A stretch of DNA of 64,000 nt. Origin: an uncultured Pelagibacteraceae bacterium (lineage in GTDB: Bacteria; Pseudomonadota; Alphaproteobacteria; Pelagibacterales; Pelagibacteraceae). Made by a program: the position numbers and the translations under genes. This document shows, piece by piece, positions 1 through 9,998 of this stretch. Within the stretch, counting starts at the first letter, position 1. Each line of letters begins with the position of its first letter. The stretch covers positions 1 to 64,000 of the forward strand of contig CABZFF010000001.1 in the NCBI GenBank assembly GCA_902524945.1, given 5' to 3'. The notes beneath the pieces were generated by a model. It was given only the letters and a program-made list of their open reading frames with translations, was not told where the DNA came from and did not search any database.

Positions 1-1902
1 GTGCTTAATAAAAAAGATTTTGAGAGAGCAAAAGAAACAATTGATTTTATTAAACAAAAAAAATGGAATAGTGCTTTAAAAAGTGCCCAAAAGGTTAAAG
101 ATATTGAGTTCAGAAAATTAATTACTTGGATGCATCTTAAAACTACTAGAAATGGAGCATCATTTAGTGAATATAAAAAATTTATAGAACAAAATGACTA
201 TTATCCAAGAATCAACAGAATAAGATATTTAGCAGAAGAAAAAATATATTTAAGAAATAATTCACCTACATCAATAATTAATTGGTTTGAAAAATATCCT
301 CCCTTAGGTGGATTAGGTAAAATTAAATTAGCTGAGGCCTATCTAGAACAAGGCAAACTAGAAGAAGTCAAAGAATTAGTCAAAGAAGGATGGATCACTG
401 CTGAGATAAGAAAAAATGATTTGGGTTATTACAGAGCTAAATTTAAAAGATTTATCTCTTCAGATGATCATGTAAAAAGAGCTGATTATTTAGCATGGGA
501 AAGGAAATATTGGGATCTAAAAAGAATGCTTAAGTACTTGCCTACAGATCAAAGAGCTCTTTATAATGCAAGACAAATTTTAATGAGTAACTCTTACGGT
601 GTAGACAATGCGATAGCAAAGGTGCCTCAATATTTAAAAAAAGATCCTGGTTTAGAATTTGATAGATTGAGATGGAGAAACCGCAGAGGACGATTAGACG
701 GATCTTTAGAAATTTTATATCAAAACGCGAATAAAACTGAGACACAAATGGTTAGACCGGATAAATGGTGGGAACAGAGAGAGAGTGTTACAAGAAGTTT
801 AATTTACAAAAAAAGATATAAGACAGCATACAAAGTAGCTAGTGAACACTCCCTATCATCTGGTCCGTCCTTTGCAGAGGCTGAATGGCTATCTGGTTGG
901 ATAGCTTTAACTTTTTTAAAATCTCCTGAATATGCAATTAATCATTTTCAAAATTTTTACAATAATGTCGGCTATCCGATAAGCTTAGCTAGAGGAGCAT
1001 ATTGGTTAGGAGAGTCATATGAAAAATTAAATGAAAAGGAAACTGCTAATAAATTTTTTTCAGAGGCAGCAAAATTTCCAATGACTTATTATGGACAACT
1101 TGCTTTCAACAAGGTTAATCCTGGTGGGAATTTTGAATTAAGAGACGAAAGTAATTTTGATAAGGATTACGAAAAAGAGTTTAAAAAAAATAAACTTATT
1201 AAACATATTATTCTATTACATGAACTTGATGCAAGCCAATATGCTAAAGATATTCTTAAACATTTGGCTGAACTTAATATTGAGAAAGGTAGTGAAGTTT
1301 TAGCAGCAGAGTTATCTACATCTGTTGAAAGATACGATTTTGCAATTCAAATATCAAAAAAAGCATCCTATGAAAAAAGATTTTTTAATAAATATAATTA
1401 TCCAATTATTGCTACTCCTAAAGTTGTAAATAATAAACAGATGCCTAAACAAGAAATTGTTCTTGCAATAATCAGACAAGAAAGTGAATTTGACAGAAAA
1501 GCAAATAGTTGGGCTGGAGCTAGAGGTATGATGCAGTTAATGAAGTACACTGCTAAGATCGTGGCTAAACAAGCAAAACTACCTTATAGTATTAGTCGAC
1601 TAACAACAGATCCAGAATACAACATTAAACTTGGTTCATATTATTTTAATGGACTGCTTAATGATTATAATGGTGTTTTCCCGTTTGCTATTGCCGCGTA
1701 CAATGCAGGTCCAAATAGAGTAAAAACTTGGAGGAGAGTAAATGGAGACCCTTCTAGAGGTCAAATTTCTTATATAAATTGGATTGAACAAATTAGATTT
1801 GAAGAAACTAGAAATTACGTTCAACGAGTTCTAGAAAATATTAATGTTTACAAATATATTCTAAGAAAAGAACCAGTACAAATAGATAGTTATTTTAACT
1901 AA
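1..1902 (+). CDS. slt: Soluble lytic murein transglycosylase (SLT domain), probably truncated at N-terminus by window edge
   Basis: C-terminal SLT signature IRQESEFDRKANSWAGARGMMQLM...AAYNAGPNRV; ORF open at base 1, no signal peptide. Confidence 0.9.
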   Translation: MLNKKDFERAKETIDFIKQKKWNSALKSAQKVKDIEFRKLITWMHLKTTRNGASFSEYKKFIEQNDYYPRINRIRYLAEEKIYLRNNSPTSIINWFEKYPPLGGLGKIKLAEAYLEQGKLEEVKELVKEGWITAEIRKNDLGYYRAKFKRFISSDDHVKRADYLAWERKYWDLKRMLKYLPTDQRALYNARQILMSNSYGVDNAIAKVPQYLKKDPGLEFDRLRWRNRRGRLDGSLEILYQNANKTETQMVRPDKWWEQRESVTRSLIYKKRYKTAYKVASEHSLSSGPSFAEAEWLSGWIALTFLKSPEYAINHFQNFYNNVGYPISLARGAYWLGESYEKLNEKETANKFFSEAAKFPMTYYGQLAFNKVNPGGNFELRDESNFDKDYEKEFKKNKLIKHIILLHELDASQYAKDILKHLAELNIEKGSEVLAAELSTSVERYDFAIQISKKASYEKRFFNKYNYPIIATPKVVNNKQMPKQEIVLAIIRQESEFDRKANSWAGARGMMQLMKYTAKIVAKQAKLPYSISRLTTDPEYNIKLGSYYFNGLLNDYNGVFPFAIAAYNAGPNRVKTWRRVNGDPSRGQISYINWIEQIRFEETRNYVQRVLENINVYKYILRKEPVQIDSYFN

Positions 1903-1903
1903 T

Positions 1904-1998
1904 TGGCGGTGAGAGAGGGATTCGAACCCTCGGTAGCATAGTTAAATACTACGGAAGTTTAGCAAACTCCTGGTTTAAACCAACTCACCCATCTCACC
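1904..1998 (-). tRNA. tRNA-Ser(GCT), CCA encoded
   Basis: Reverse complement GGTGAGATGGGTGAGTTGG...GTTTGCTAAAC...GGGTTCGAATCCCTCTCTCACCGCCA; long variable arm, GCT anticodon. Confidence 0.93.
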
Positions 1999-2053
1999 AC
2001 AAGCTTTACGTATCTTTATAAAGAAATTTAACTTATATTGCACCAACTTTGTA

Positions 2054-2926
2054 ATGCAACAAAAACAGTTATCAGGAATTTTTTATGCTGCTTTTGCATC
2101 TCTTTGGTGGGGTGTTGTGGGAACGATTTTTTTCAAATTTGTATCTTTTGCATCATTTATTGAATTAACTGTTCACAGAACTATTTGGACTGCAGTTCTT
2201 TTAATCCTTACAACAAGTGTTTATAAAAAATGGCCTGAATTTATTAAAATTTTCAAAAAGAAAAAAAATCAATTATTACTTTTTGTATCAGGTTTATTGG
2301 TAAGTATAAATTGGGGAACCTGGCTTTATGCCGTCAGTGTAAATAGATTATTAGATTCAAGTTTAGGCTATTATATTTACCCAATAATAAGTGTCTTTTT
2401 AGGAAGAGTATTTTTGAAAGAAAAACTTAATAGAAATCAATTTATAGCTGTTGTACTAGTTGTAATTTCCTTATTTTACTTTTTACTAAAGTTAGGTGAA
2501 TTACCGTGGATTGGTTTAACTGTTGCAATAACCTTTAGTATTTACGGATTAATAAGAAAAAAAATTAAAGTCTCATCAGATATAGGTCTACTAATTGAGA
2601 CATTATTAATTTCTCCTATAGCAATTGTATTGTTTATTTATCTAATAAATCTAAACCTAAATGTTTTTTCATATGAAGAACCTCTTTTATCTTTTTATTT
2701 ATTTTGGTCTGGATTCATGACTTTGGTGCCTCTCTTTTTATATACTTTAGGTTTTAAAATAATTGGAATCGGTCCAGCAAGTATGATTTTATTTTTAACT
2801 CCAACATCTCAATTTCTTTTGGGAATAACATATTTTGATGAGATTCTAACCTTGGAAAAGTTTTTTGGTTTCGTAATAATTTGGATAGCCGTATCTATTT
2901 ATCTTAATGAATTACGTAAAGAGTAA
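2054..2926 (+). CDS. rarD: RarD-like EamA/DMT family transporter
   Basis: 10-TM hydrophobic protein, G..YAAFASLWWGVVGTIFFKFV...NWGTWLYAV, RarD-like. Confidence 0.85.
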   Translation: MQQKQLSGIFYAAFASLWWGVVGTIFFKFVSFASFIELTVHRTIWTAVLLILTTSVYKKWPEFIKIFKKKKNQLLLFVSGLLVSINWGTWLYAVSVNRLLDSSLGYYIYPIISVFLGRVFLKEKLNRNQFIAVVLVVISLFYFLLKLGELPWIGLTVAITFSIYGLIRKKIKVSSDIGLLIETLLISPIAIVLFIYLINLNLNVFSYEEPLLSFYLFWSGFMTLVPLFLYTLGFKIIGIGPASMILFLTPTSQFLLGITYFDEILTLEKFFGFVIIWIAVSIYLNELRKE

Positions 2927-4350
2927 ATCGTAATTATAACAAGTGGCACAATTATTGATACAATAAATGAAATGAATAGTAAATTTGATAAGATTATCGG
3001 ACTAAAATTTTCTACAGACATAATATTACCTACTAATAAACTTGATTGGAAATTTTGACTTGGAAAAAATAATAACCCTGAGCTTAAACCTAAAATTATT
3101 GAGAATAATGATAATCTAGTATTAATTTTTTTCTTAAAAAAACCGTAGAATATCGTTACAACTGCTGCACAACATAGAAGATCTGCAAATAAGAATAAAT
3201 ATAAAATGCTGTAGCCTTTAGAAGCAAAAACAAAAACAATCACGCATAATAATAAAATTAATTTATTGCTTTTATCTTTTATTTCTCTACCACTTAAAAA
3301 TTTATTAATTTCTTTTCCATCAATAATTATAAGACTTGAAATAGCGTTAATTAATGTATCAATAGTACTTAATGTTAAAGCTAGGGCTAAAACTAAAATA
3401 GAAACAATTATTAAAACATTATCATTTAATAATATTAATTTAAAAAAAGCTAAATCAGGTTTTATTTTAGGGTCAAGTGAAAAGGATATAAGACCTGTAT
3501 AGCCCATCCAAAAAACAATCAAAAAAGATATAATTGATGAGTAAATTAAACTTTTTTTTAAAACAAAGTTATTTTTTGCAGCAAAGACACGTTGCCAATT
3601 ACCCTGGTGAAATAAGTTTGTTGCTGCTACAGCAATAAAAAATGTTAATCCGGCAGTGTAATTTGGAATATAATTTTTACTTATAAGTTTTGCAGAATTT
3701 TTTTTAATTAGTTCATAACTATTTATTTCTAAATTTCCTAAAATTAAAAATATAGAAAATAATATTATGCTTAAAACTATTATAAATTGATATTTATCTG
3801 TAATAATCGAGAGTTTAAATCCGCCTCTTAATACATATAAAAGACATATGATTAAAGTTAGTCCAGATGTTATCCATAAAGGTGTTTTTGAGATTAAATT
3901 TAATAAAAAAGCTATTGCTGTGACTTCTGCTATCAAAAAAATTGTTAAATAAAATAGAATTAAAATTAACATTATCTTTAAAATTCCAGTCCCAAATCTT
4001 CTTTTTATAAACTCAGTTAAAGACATCCCGTTAGGAAACTCTCTCCTTATTTTTGGTCCAAAATTTAATAAAAATAACATAGGTGCAGCGGTGCCTAACG
4101 CATATCCAATTACTGCGCCTATTCCTCCCCAGGTAGCTGCTGAAGCTGGTCCAAATAATATCCAAGCTCCTAAAGCAGATGCTGATAAACTCGTTGTTAA
4201 AGAAAAAATACTTTCATTTCTATCACCAATTATATGGTTTTTACTGTCTGAAGTTTTTTTTAAATTTATATAACCTAAAGCGATAAAAAAAATTCCTACC
4301 ACTAGTGTAATAATTAGCGTTGTTTGTGTTGATAGGTATATATCTTTCAT
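2899..4350 (-). CDS. thiV: Sodium:solute symporter (SSS family), TPP-riboswitch controlled, ThiV-like putative thiamin-precursor transporter
   Basis: SSS-family multi-TM protein; preceded directly by a TPP riboswitch motif. Confidence 0.8.
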   Translation of the reverse strand: MKDIYLSTQTTLIITLVVGIFFIALGYINLKKTSDSKNHIIGDRNESIFSLTTSLSASALGAWILFGPASAATWGGIGAVIGYALGTAAPMLFLLNFGPKIRREFPNGMSLTEFIKRRFGTGILKIMLILILFYLTIFLIAEVTAIAFLLNLISKTPLWITSGLTLIICLLYVLRGGFKLSIITDKYQFIIVLSIILFSIFLILGNLEINSYELIKKNSAKLISKNYIPNYTAGLTFFIAVAATNLFHQGNWQRVFAAKNNFVLKKSLIYSSIISFLIVFWMGYTGLISFSLDPKIKPDLAFFKLILLNDNVLIIVSILVLALALTLSTIDTLINAISSLIIIDGKEINKFLSGREIKDKSNKLILLLCVIVFVFASKGYSILYLFLFADLLCCAAVVTIFYGFFKKKINTRLSLFSIILGLSSGLLFFPSQNFQSSLLVGNIMSVENFSPIILSNLLFISFIVSIIVPLVIITIYSLRNSLR

Positions 4351-4422
4351 TTATCCCTCACTGAATTACCGGTCAGGTTCTTTGGGTATGATCTCAGTCT
4401 TTATGACACCCCTTATACAAAT
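4351..4422 (-). promoter_or_regulatory. TPP (THI-element) riboswitch
   Basis: Reverse strand: AAGGGGTGTCATAAAGACTGAGATCATACCCAAAGAACCTGACCGGTAATTCAGTGAGGGATAAATG, containing the conserved GGGGTG, CTGAGA, ATACCC, GAACCTGA and GAGGGA elements. Confidence 0.92.
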
Positions 4423-5699
4423 TATATATTTATTTTAGGCAAGAAGTCAAATGAAGCAGTATCTATTCTAGATGAGTGTTCTCTTCTCATTTTCCAATCA
4501 TTACTTATACCAGCTTGAGCTATACTGATTGCATTTCGTCCATATTTTGCATTGGTAAAATCGATTGCTCTCATTAATGGCTGAGATTTATTCTCTAAAA
4601 TTGGTGCTAATAAATTTAGCTCTTTTTCAGAAGTGTCTCTAAGCTTCGATAAAATAACTCCAGCTTTTTGATAGAAATAACCATATTTATAAATCCTTCC
4701 CAATCCGCTAATTGCAGTTTTTACAAGTTCAATACTGTTATTAGTTGCTACCGGCAATTCAATAGTAATAGAATTTGAATAGTATTTTCTATTTTTATCA
4801 AATGGACTTGTTCTTATAAATATAGTGACAGCTCTCGTAGTTTGTTTATCTGTTCTTATTTTTTCTGCTGCATTTAAACAATGAGTAGTTATAGACTCTT
4901 TTAATTTATCTAAACTCTCAACTTTTTTTCCGAACGATCTTGATACACAACAGCTTTTCCTTTTTGTTTCCTCAGTTTCTAAATCTATACAAGGAATTCC
5001 TCTTAACTCCATTACTGTTTTAGCACCTAAAACATTAGTACTTTTCTTAACCCATGTGTTTGAAATATTTTTTAGTTTATAAGCATTGTCTATTCCGTTT
5101 TTAATGTATAGTTTTGATAACTGTCTTCCAACTCCCCATACATCTGCAATATCAAAATTTTTTAGTATGTTATCAATATTTTCTTTTAGAAATATCACTC
5201 CTGCTTTATTTTTTTTAGCTATATGATTGGCAACTTTACTTAAAGTTTTTGTACTTGAAATTCCTACACTTGTTGGTATTCCCGTCCATTTCAAAACTCT
5301 TTCTCTTATTTGTTTTCCATATTCTTCAACTTGTTCATCTTTGATATGCGATAAATCTAAAAATGCTTCATCTATAGAATAGATTTCAATTTTATCAGTA
5401 AAACCTTTTAAAACTTTCATCACTCGTCTAGAAAGATCTCCATATAATGCATAGTTTGAAGAGAATATCTGAACGTTATTCTTTTTAACTAAATCTTTAA
5501 CTTTAAAATATGGTTCTCCCATTCTTATTCCAAGTTTTTTTGCTTCAGTAGATCTTGATATTACACATCCATCATTATTAGATAGCACTACGACTGGTAT
5601 ATTTTGTATTTTAGGATTAAATAATCTTTCGCAAGAAACATAAAATGAATTACAGTCAATTAATGCAATTTTTTTTCTACTGCTGTTTGTGTATGACAT
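4422..5699 (-). CDS. umuC: Y-family DNA polymerase V subunit UmuC
   Basis: [39 protein letters not shown] motifs. Confidence 0.95.
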   Translation of the reverse strand: MSYTNSSRKKIALIDCNSFYVSCERLFNPKIQNIPVVVLSNNDGCVISRSTEAKKLGIRMGEPYFKVKDLVKKNNVQIFSSNYALYGDLSRRVMKVLKGFTDKIEIYSIDEAFLDLSHIKDEQVEEYGKQIRERVLKWTGIPTSVGISSTKTLSKVANHIAKKNKAGVIFLKENIDNILKNFDIADVWGVGRQLSKLYIKNGIDNAYKLKNISNTWVKKSTNVLGAKTVMELRGIPCIDLETEETKRKSCCVSRSFGKKVESLDKLKESITTHCLNAAEKIRTDKQTTRAVTIFIRTSPFDKNRKYYSNSITIELPVATNNSIELVKTAISGLGRIYKYGYFYQKAGVILSKLRDTSEKELNLLAPILENKSQPLMRAIDFTNAKYGRNAISIAQAGISNDWKMRREHSSRIDTASFDFLPKINI

Positions 5700-6072
5700 A
5701 TGTTACTACTCCCCAAATTATTATTTCTGGATTATCTGTTAAATTAATTCGATCTGATGTGTTTTTTGAACCTGATGTTAAGTAGTTGTTGCCCTTACTT
5801 TTAACCAGAGTTTTGACTACAAGTTCTTCGTTGATATTTGCTATTACAGTGGAGAAATTTTTTGGATTTAAACTTTTATCCACTATTAATAGATCGCCGT
5901 CATATATGCCCACATTAGTCATAGATTTACCTTGTACTCTAATGATGAAAGTAGCTGGTGCATTTGTTATGAGATGAGAGTTTAGATCTATATCGTCCTC
6001 AATATAATCTGTTGCCGGAGAAGGAAAACCAGCTCCTACTTTGTGCAAATAATAAGGTATTGTTAACTTCAT
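5677..6072 (-). CDS. umuD: UmuD, LexA/S24-type autoprotease
   Basis: [18 protein letters not shown] cleavage region, [19 protein letters not shown] catalytic Ser region; overlaps umuC. Confidence 0.94.
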   Translation of the reverse strand: MKLTIPYYLHKVGAGFPSPATDYIEDDIDLNSHLITNAPATFIIRVQGKSMTNVGIYDGDLLIVDKSLNPKNFSTVIANINEELVVKTLVKSKGNNYLTSGSKNTSDRINLTDNPEIIIWGVVTYVIHKQQ

Positions 6073-6076
6073 AAAT

Positions 6077-6091
6077 GTTCTTATTTTGTTC
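6077..6091 (-). promoter_or_regulatory. SOS (LexA) box, alphaproteobacterial type GTTC-N7-GTTC
   Basis: GTTC TTATTTT GTTC on + (GAAC-N7-GAAC on -), 4 bp upstream of the umuD ATG. Confidence 0.8.
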
Positions 6092-6196
6092 TTTATAGCT
6101 GATAAACTGCCTTTCAGTCAACCCCTTTTCAAAAGATTATTAAAGTGGGTCAAATTGCAAATCGAAAAAAAGAGAGAGATTGGCTAATAACAAGAA

Positions 6197-6967
6197 GTGA
6201 TTAAAAAAATATTCTCAATATTATTAGTATTACTTATAACAACAAGTGCTCAAGCAGCGTCTAAGCTAGACTCAATCAAAAAAAGTGGTGAGCTAAGAGT
6301 TGGTACGACGGGAGACTGGGATCCAATGTCAATGAAAGATCCAAAAACAAACAAGTACAAAGGATTTGATATTGATGTGATGAATGAGCTAGCCAAAGAT
6401 TTGGGCGTAAAAGTGAAATTTGTGCCCGCGGAATGGAAAACTATTGTTGCGGGAATAACAGCTGATAGATACGATATATCGACAAGTGTAACCAAAACAC
6501 CAAAAAGAGCAGAAGTAGCTGGGTTCACAGCTACATATTACAAGTATGCAACAGTACCACTAGTTTTAAAAAAGAATTTAAAAAAGTTTTCAACTTGGAA
6601 GTCTTTGAACAGTAGTAATGTAACAATAGCTACAACACTAGGTACATCTCAGGAAGAAAAAGCAAAAGAATTTTTTCCAAAATCAAAACTTCAATCAGTT
6701 GAAGCCCCTGCAAGAGATTTCCAAGAAGTTTTAGCAGGAAGAGCTGACGGAAATATTACAAGTTCAACAGAAGCAAATAAACTAGTTATTAAATATCCTC
6801 AATTAGCTATAGTTCCTGATGGAGGAAAAAATCCAGCATTTTTAGCTATGATGGTTCCAAAAGGAGACAATGTTTGGAATGATTATGTAAGTAATTGGAT
6901 TAAAGAGAAACAGGCATCTGGATTTTTTAAATCTTTACTAGCAAAGTACGATCTAAAAAGCTTATAA
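6197..6967 (+). CDS. ABC transporter periplasmic amino-acid-type substrate-binding protein (SBP_bac_3)
   Basis: Signal peptide, ...[43 protein letters not shown] start. Confidence 0.9.
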   Translation: MIKKIFSILLVLLITTSAQAASKLDSIKKSGELRVGTTGDWDPMSMKDPKTNKYKGFDIDVMNELAKDLGVKVKFVPAEWKTIVAGITADRYDISTSVTKTPKRAEVAGFTATYYKYATVPLVLKKNLKKFSTWKSLNSSNVTIATTLGTSQEEKAKEFFPKSKLQSVEAPARDFQEVLAGRADGNITSSTEANKLVIKYPQLAIVPDGGKNPAFLAMMVPKGDNVWNDYVSNWIKEKQASGFFKSLLAKYDLKSL

Positions 6968-7008
6968 TTTAAGTTTCAATACCTTCCATTTACAAATATA
7001 GTCCATTC

Positions 7009-7743
7009 GTGAAATTTTTAAAAATAATTTCTATTCTATTTTTACTTCAAGGATGTAGTTCAAACTATGAATGGGGTTGGTATATATTAAGCCCAGATAA
7101 TATAGATGGTTTAACTAATCTAAAATTTTTAATTAGCGGAATTACAACTACTATTTATATTTCAGTAGTTTCAATAATTTTAGCAATGATTATTGGTTTG
7201 ATAGTTGCTCTACCTTCATTATCAAATAATAAATTCTTAACATATTTTAACATAACATATGTAGAAATTGTTAGAGCCATCCCTTTATTAGTTTTAATTC
7301 TTTGGATTTATTATGGCCTTCCAATCATGATTGGATTAAGTTTCTCGCCATTTGTTTCTGGAATAATAGCGTTGACCATTAGTGAGAGTGCGTTTCAAGC
7401 AGAAATTTTTAGAGCTGGAATTAATTCAATTTCAAAAGGTCAACATGAAGTATCTGAGTCATTAGGAATGGATTTCTGGAGAAAGATGAGATTAGTAATT
7501 CTTCCTCAAGCGATTAAAGTTGTGCTACCAGCCATGGGAAACCAATTTGTTTATGTTTTAAAAATGTCCTCTCTAGTATCAATTATAGGGATAGGAGATT
7601 TAACAAGAAAAGCAAATGAGCTGGTCACCACAACTTATAGGCCCTTAGAAATTTATACTTTTTTAATTCTAGAATACCTAGTGCTAATCCTGGTAGTATC
7701 ATATTTTGTAAGAAAATTAGAGAATAAGCTAGAATACAAATAA
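7009..7743 (+). CDS. ABC transporter permease, polar amino acid (HisM/GlnP-like)
   Basis: EFRAGINSISKGQHEVSESLGMDFWRKMRLVILPQAIKVVLPAMGNQFV; GTG start. Confidence 0.9.
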   Translation: MKFLKIISILFLLQGCSSNYEWGWYILSPDNIDGLTNLKFLISGITTTIYISVVSIILAMIIGLIVALPSLSNNKFLTYFNITYVEIVRAIPLLVLILWIYYGLPIMIGLSFSPFVSGIIALTISESAFQAEIFRAGINSISKGQHEVSESLGMDFWRKMRLVILPQAIKVVLPAMGNQFVYVLKMSSLVSIIGIGDLTRKANELVTTTYRPLEIYTFLILEYLVLILVVSYFVRKLENKLEYK

Positions 7744-9090
7744 TTTTCTCAAAGAAATTCTAAATACTCTTTTTAAAAAAAATGGTACGAAAGTTAATAC
7801 AACTAATCCCATCATCCAATTTGTTACTAAAATTGTATAGAAAATATCTTGATATTCACCATTTCTAATATTTATTACATACCATAACGACATAAATGGT
7901 ATTAATGTTAGTCTTAGAATTGTCATGTACAAACTAAAAATTGGTCTTTTGAGTGCCTGGAATAAAGCAGAGGTAATAAAGAAAACTGGATATACGGGCC
8001 CAATTAAAGCTGCTACCTGCAAGTAAAGTGCTCCTCTTCGGATTACTTCTAAATCATTAGTAAAAAAAGAGATTATAATTTCTGAAGTTAGATAAACAAA
8101 TATACCTGCTAATACCATAAATCCTGAACCAAACATCAGAGCTTTTCCATATACTTCTTTTACTCTAAAGTACATTTTTGCCCCAAAATTTTGTCCTGCA
8201 ATTGATAAAACAGCAGTATTTAACCCAATGACTGGTAACAATAAAACTTGTTCTATTCTTACAGCAGTACCATAACCCGCTGTAGCTAATTCTCCAAACT
8301 GACCAACAAAATAGAAAATATTGAATACTCCAAACATTATCATCAACATAGTAAACATTATTGGCACTGATTGTTTGAAGAGCGAGCTTAAGTACTCAAT
8401 TTTTGGTTTGAAACATTCTAGATAAAGGAATTTTTTTAATTTACAGCAATAAACTTTGTTAGCTAAATATATTAAGCCAATACACTGAGAAACTAGCGTA
8501 GCGATAGCTAAACCAGCAATTCCAAATGCTGGTATAAATCCATAACCAAAAATAAATAATGGATTTAAAAAAATATTTAAGAAAAAGGTAAAAATTAAAA
8601 CATTTCTATAACTTTTTGTATCACCTTGGGCATTTAAAGTTCCGTTCAAAGATAATTGAACTAATACAATGATAGCTCCAAAAAAAATAATATCTAAATA
8701 TTCGCGTGTTAAGATTATACTTTCTTCAGTAGAGCCCATAATTCTTAAGAGTTCATCAGAAAAATTTAAGCCAAATAAAGTTACAAAAATTGAAATTACG
8801 ATTGCTAATACTATTGACTGAGCAACGTACATTGAAGCTTTTCTATCTTCTTTGGCTCCAATTGAATTACTGATTAGAGCTGTAGTTCCGGCTCCAATAC
8901 CGACTGCAACAGCGATTGCTATGAAGTATATTGGCCATGATTTTGCAATCGCTGCTAACGCCTCTGGTGAAATTCTGCCTGCAAAATAAGTATCGACTAG
9001 ATTATAAAAAGTTTGAAATAGTGATCCTGTGCTTGCAGGTATGGTCACTTTTCTTAAGAGTTGCCAAATTGAACCTTTAGTCAAATCCAT
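7729..9090 (-). CDS. MATE family efflux transporter
   Basis: 12-TM MatE protein: P...LFQTFYNLVDTYFAGRISPEALAAI. Confidence 0.9.
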   Translation of the reverse strand: MDLTKGSIWQLLRKVTIPASTGSLFQTFYNLVDTYFAGRISPEALAAIAKSWPIYFIAIAVAVGIGAGTTALISNSIGAKEDRKASMYVAQSIVLAIVISIFVTLFGLNFSDELLRIMGSTEESIILTREYLDIIFFGAIIVLVQLSLNGTLNAQGDTKSYRNVLIFTFFLNIFLNPLFIFGYGFIPAFGIAGLAIATLVSQCIGLIYLANKVYCCKLKKFLYLECFKPKIEYLSSLFKQSVPIMFTMLMIMFGVFNIFYFVGQFGELATAGYGTAVRIEQVLLLPVIGLNTAVLSIAGQNFGAKMYFRVKEVYGKALMFGSGFMVLAGIFVYLTSEIIISFFTNDLEVIRRGALYLQVAALIGPVYPVFFITSALFQALKRPIFSLYMTILRLTLIPFMSLWYVINIRNGEYQDIFYTILVTNWMMGLVVLTFVPFFLKRVFRISLRKLFVF

Positions 9091-9092
9091 AA

Positions 9093-9998
9093 TTAAAATT
9101 CTCTTTGAAATTTATGCTTTCTTCCAGCTTTTTTAGCAAGATTAATTTGATTTTGCCTCATACGAAATCTTGTTTTTTGTGAATTTGAGCGTGTGTCATA
9201 ACACCTTGGGCACGAAACACCCTCTTCATATTTGTAAGATTTTTTATCTTTTATTGAAAAAGTCATCCGACATCCACCACATACAGAGTAGGTTCCCTGT
9301 TTTAATTTGTGTTTAAGAGATACTCTATTATCGAAAACAAAGCATTCTCCTTTCCATAGACTGTCTTTCCTCTCAGTTTTTTTCAAATAGTTAAGTATTC
9401 CACCTTTTAATTGAAAAACATTTTTAAAACCTTTTCTTTTTAAAAATATGGAGGCCTTTTCGCATCTAATTCCCCCAGTACAAAACATTGCTACAGGTTT
9501 GGCTTTATCAACTTTTTTTAGATATTTTGGAAAATCTCTAAAGTTTTGAATATTTGGATTTATAGAATTTTTAAAGGTGCCCACATCATATTCAAATGGT
9601 TTTCTAGCATCTATAACTAAAGTTTCTTTATTTGAAATAAGTTTATTCCATGACTTTCCTGAAACATATCTATTAAGTTTTTTATTCTTTGGGTTTATTT
9701 TTAAACCCAATGGAACAACTTCATTTTTGATTTTTATTTTACCTTTGTGAAATGGTTGAAAAAGACTCTTAGAAATATTCTTACTATCAAAATCCTTCAA
9801 CCGAAATTCTCTTTTTATAATCTTTATTATTTTACTTATATCATCTTTTTTGCCTGCAATTGTTCCATTTATACCCTCTGCTGATAAAATTATTGTGCCC
9901 CTTACATTGTTTTTAAAAATTTCTTTTTGAAATAAAGATTTATATTTTTTCAAAAATTTAATCTTTTTAAACTTATAAAAACCAAAAATTGAATACAT
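9093..9998 (-). CDS. trhO: tRNA uridine(34) hydroxylase / rhodanese-related TrhO (YceA family)
   Basis: Rhodanese domain MFCTGGIRCEKAS plus C-terminal Cys motifs (CGGCR...CPRC). Confidence 0.9.
   Translation of the reverse strand: MYSIFGFYKFKKIKFLKKYKSLFQKEIFKNNVRGTIILSAEGINGTIAGKKDDISKIIKIIKREFRLKDFDSKNISKSLFQPFHKGKIKIKNEVVPLGLKINPKNKKLNRYVSGKSWNKLISNKETLVIDARKPFEYDVGTFKNSINPNIQNFRDFPKYLKKVDKAKPVAMFCTGGIRCEKASIFLKRKGFKNVFQLKGGILNYLKKTERKDSLWKGECFVFDNRVSLKHKLKQGTYSVCGGCRMTFSIKDKKSYKYEEGVSCPRCYDTRSNSQKTRFRMRQNQINLAKKAGRKHKFQREF

Noticed and set aside
6250-6528. 92-aa minus-strand ORF inside the ABC binding protein gene
   Set aside because: Antisense to a strong CDS; no domain.
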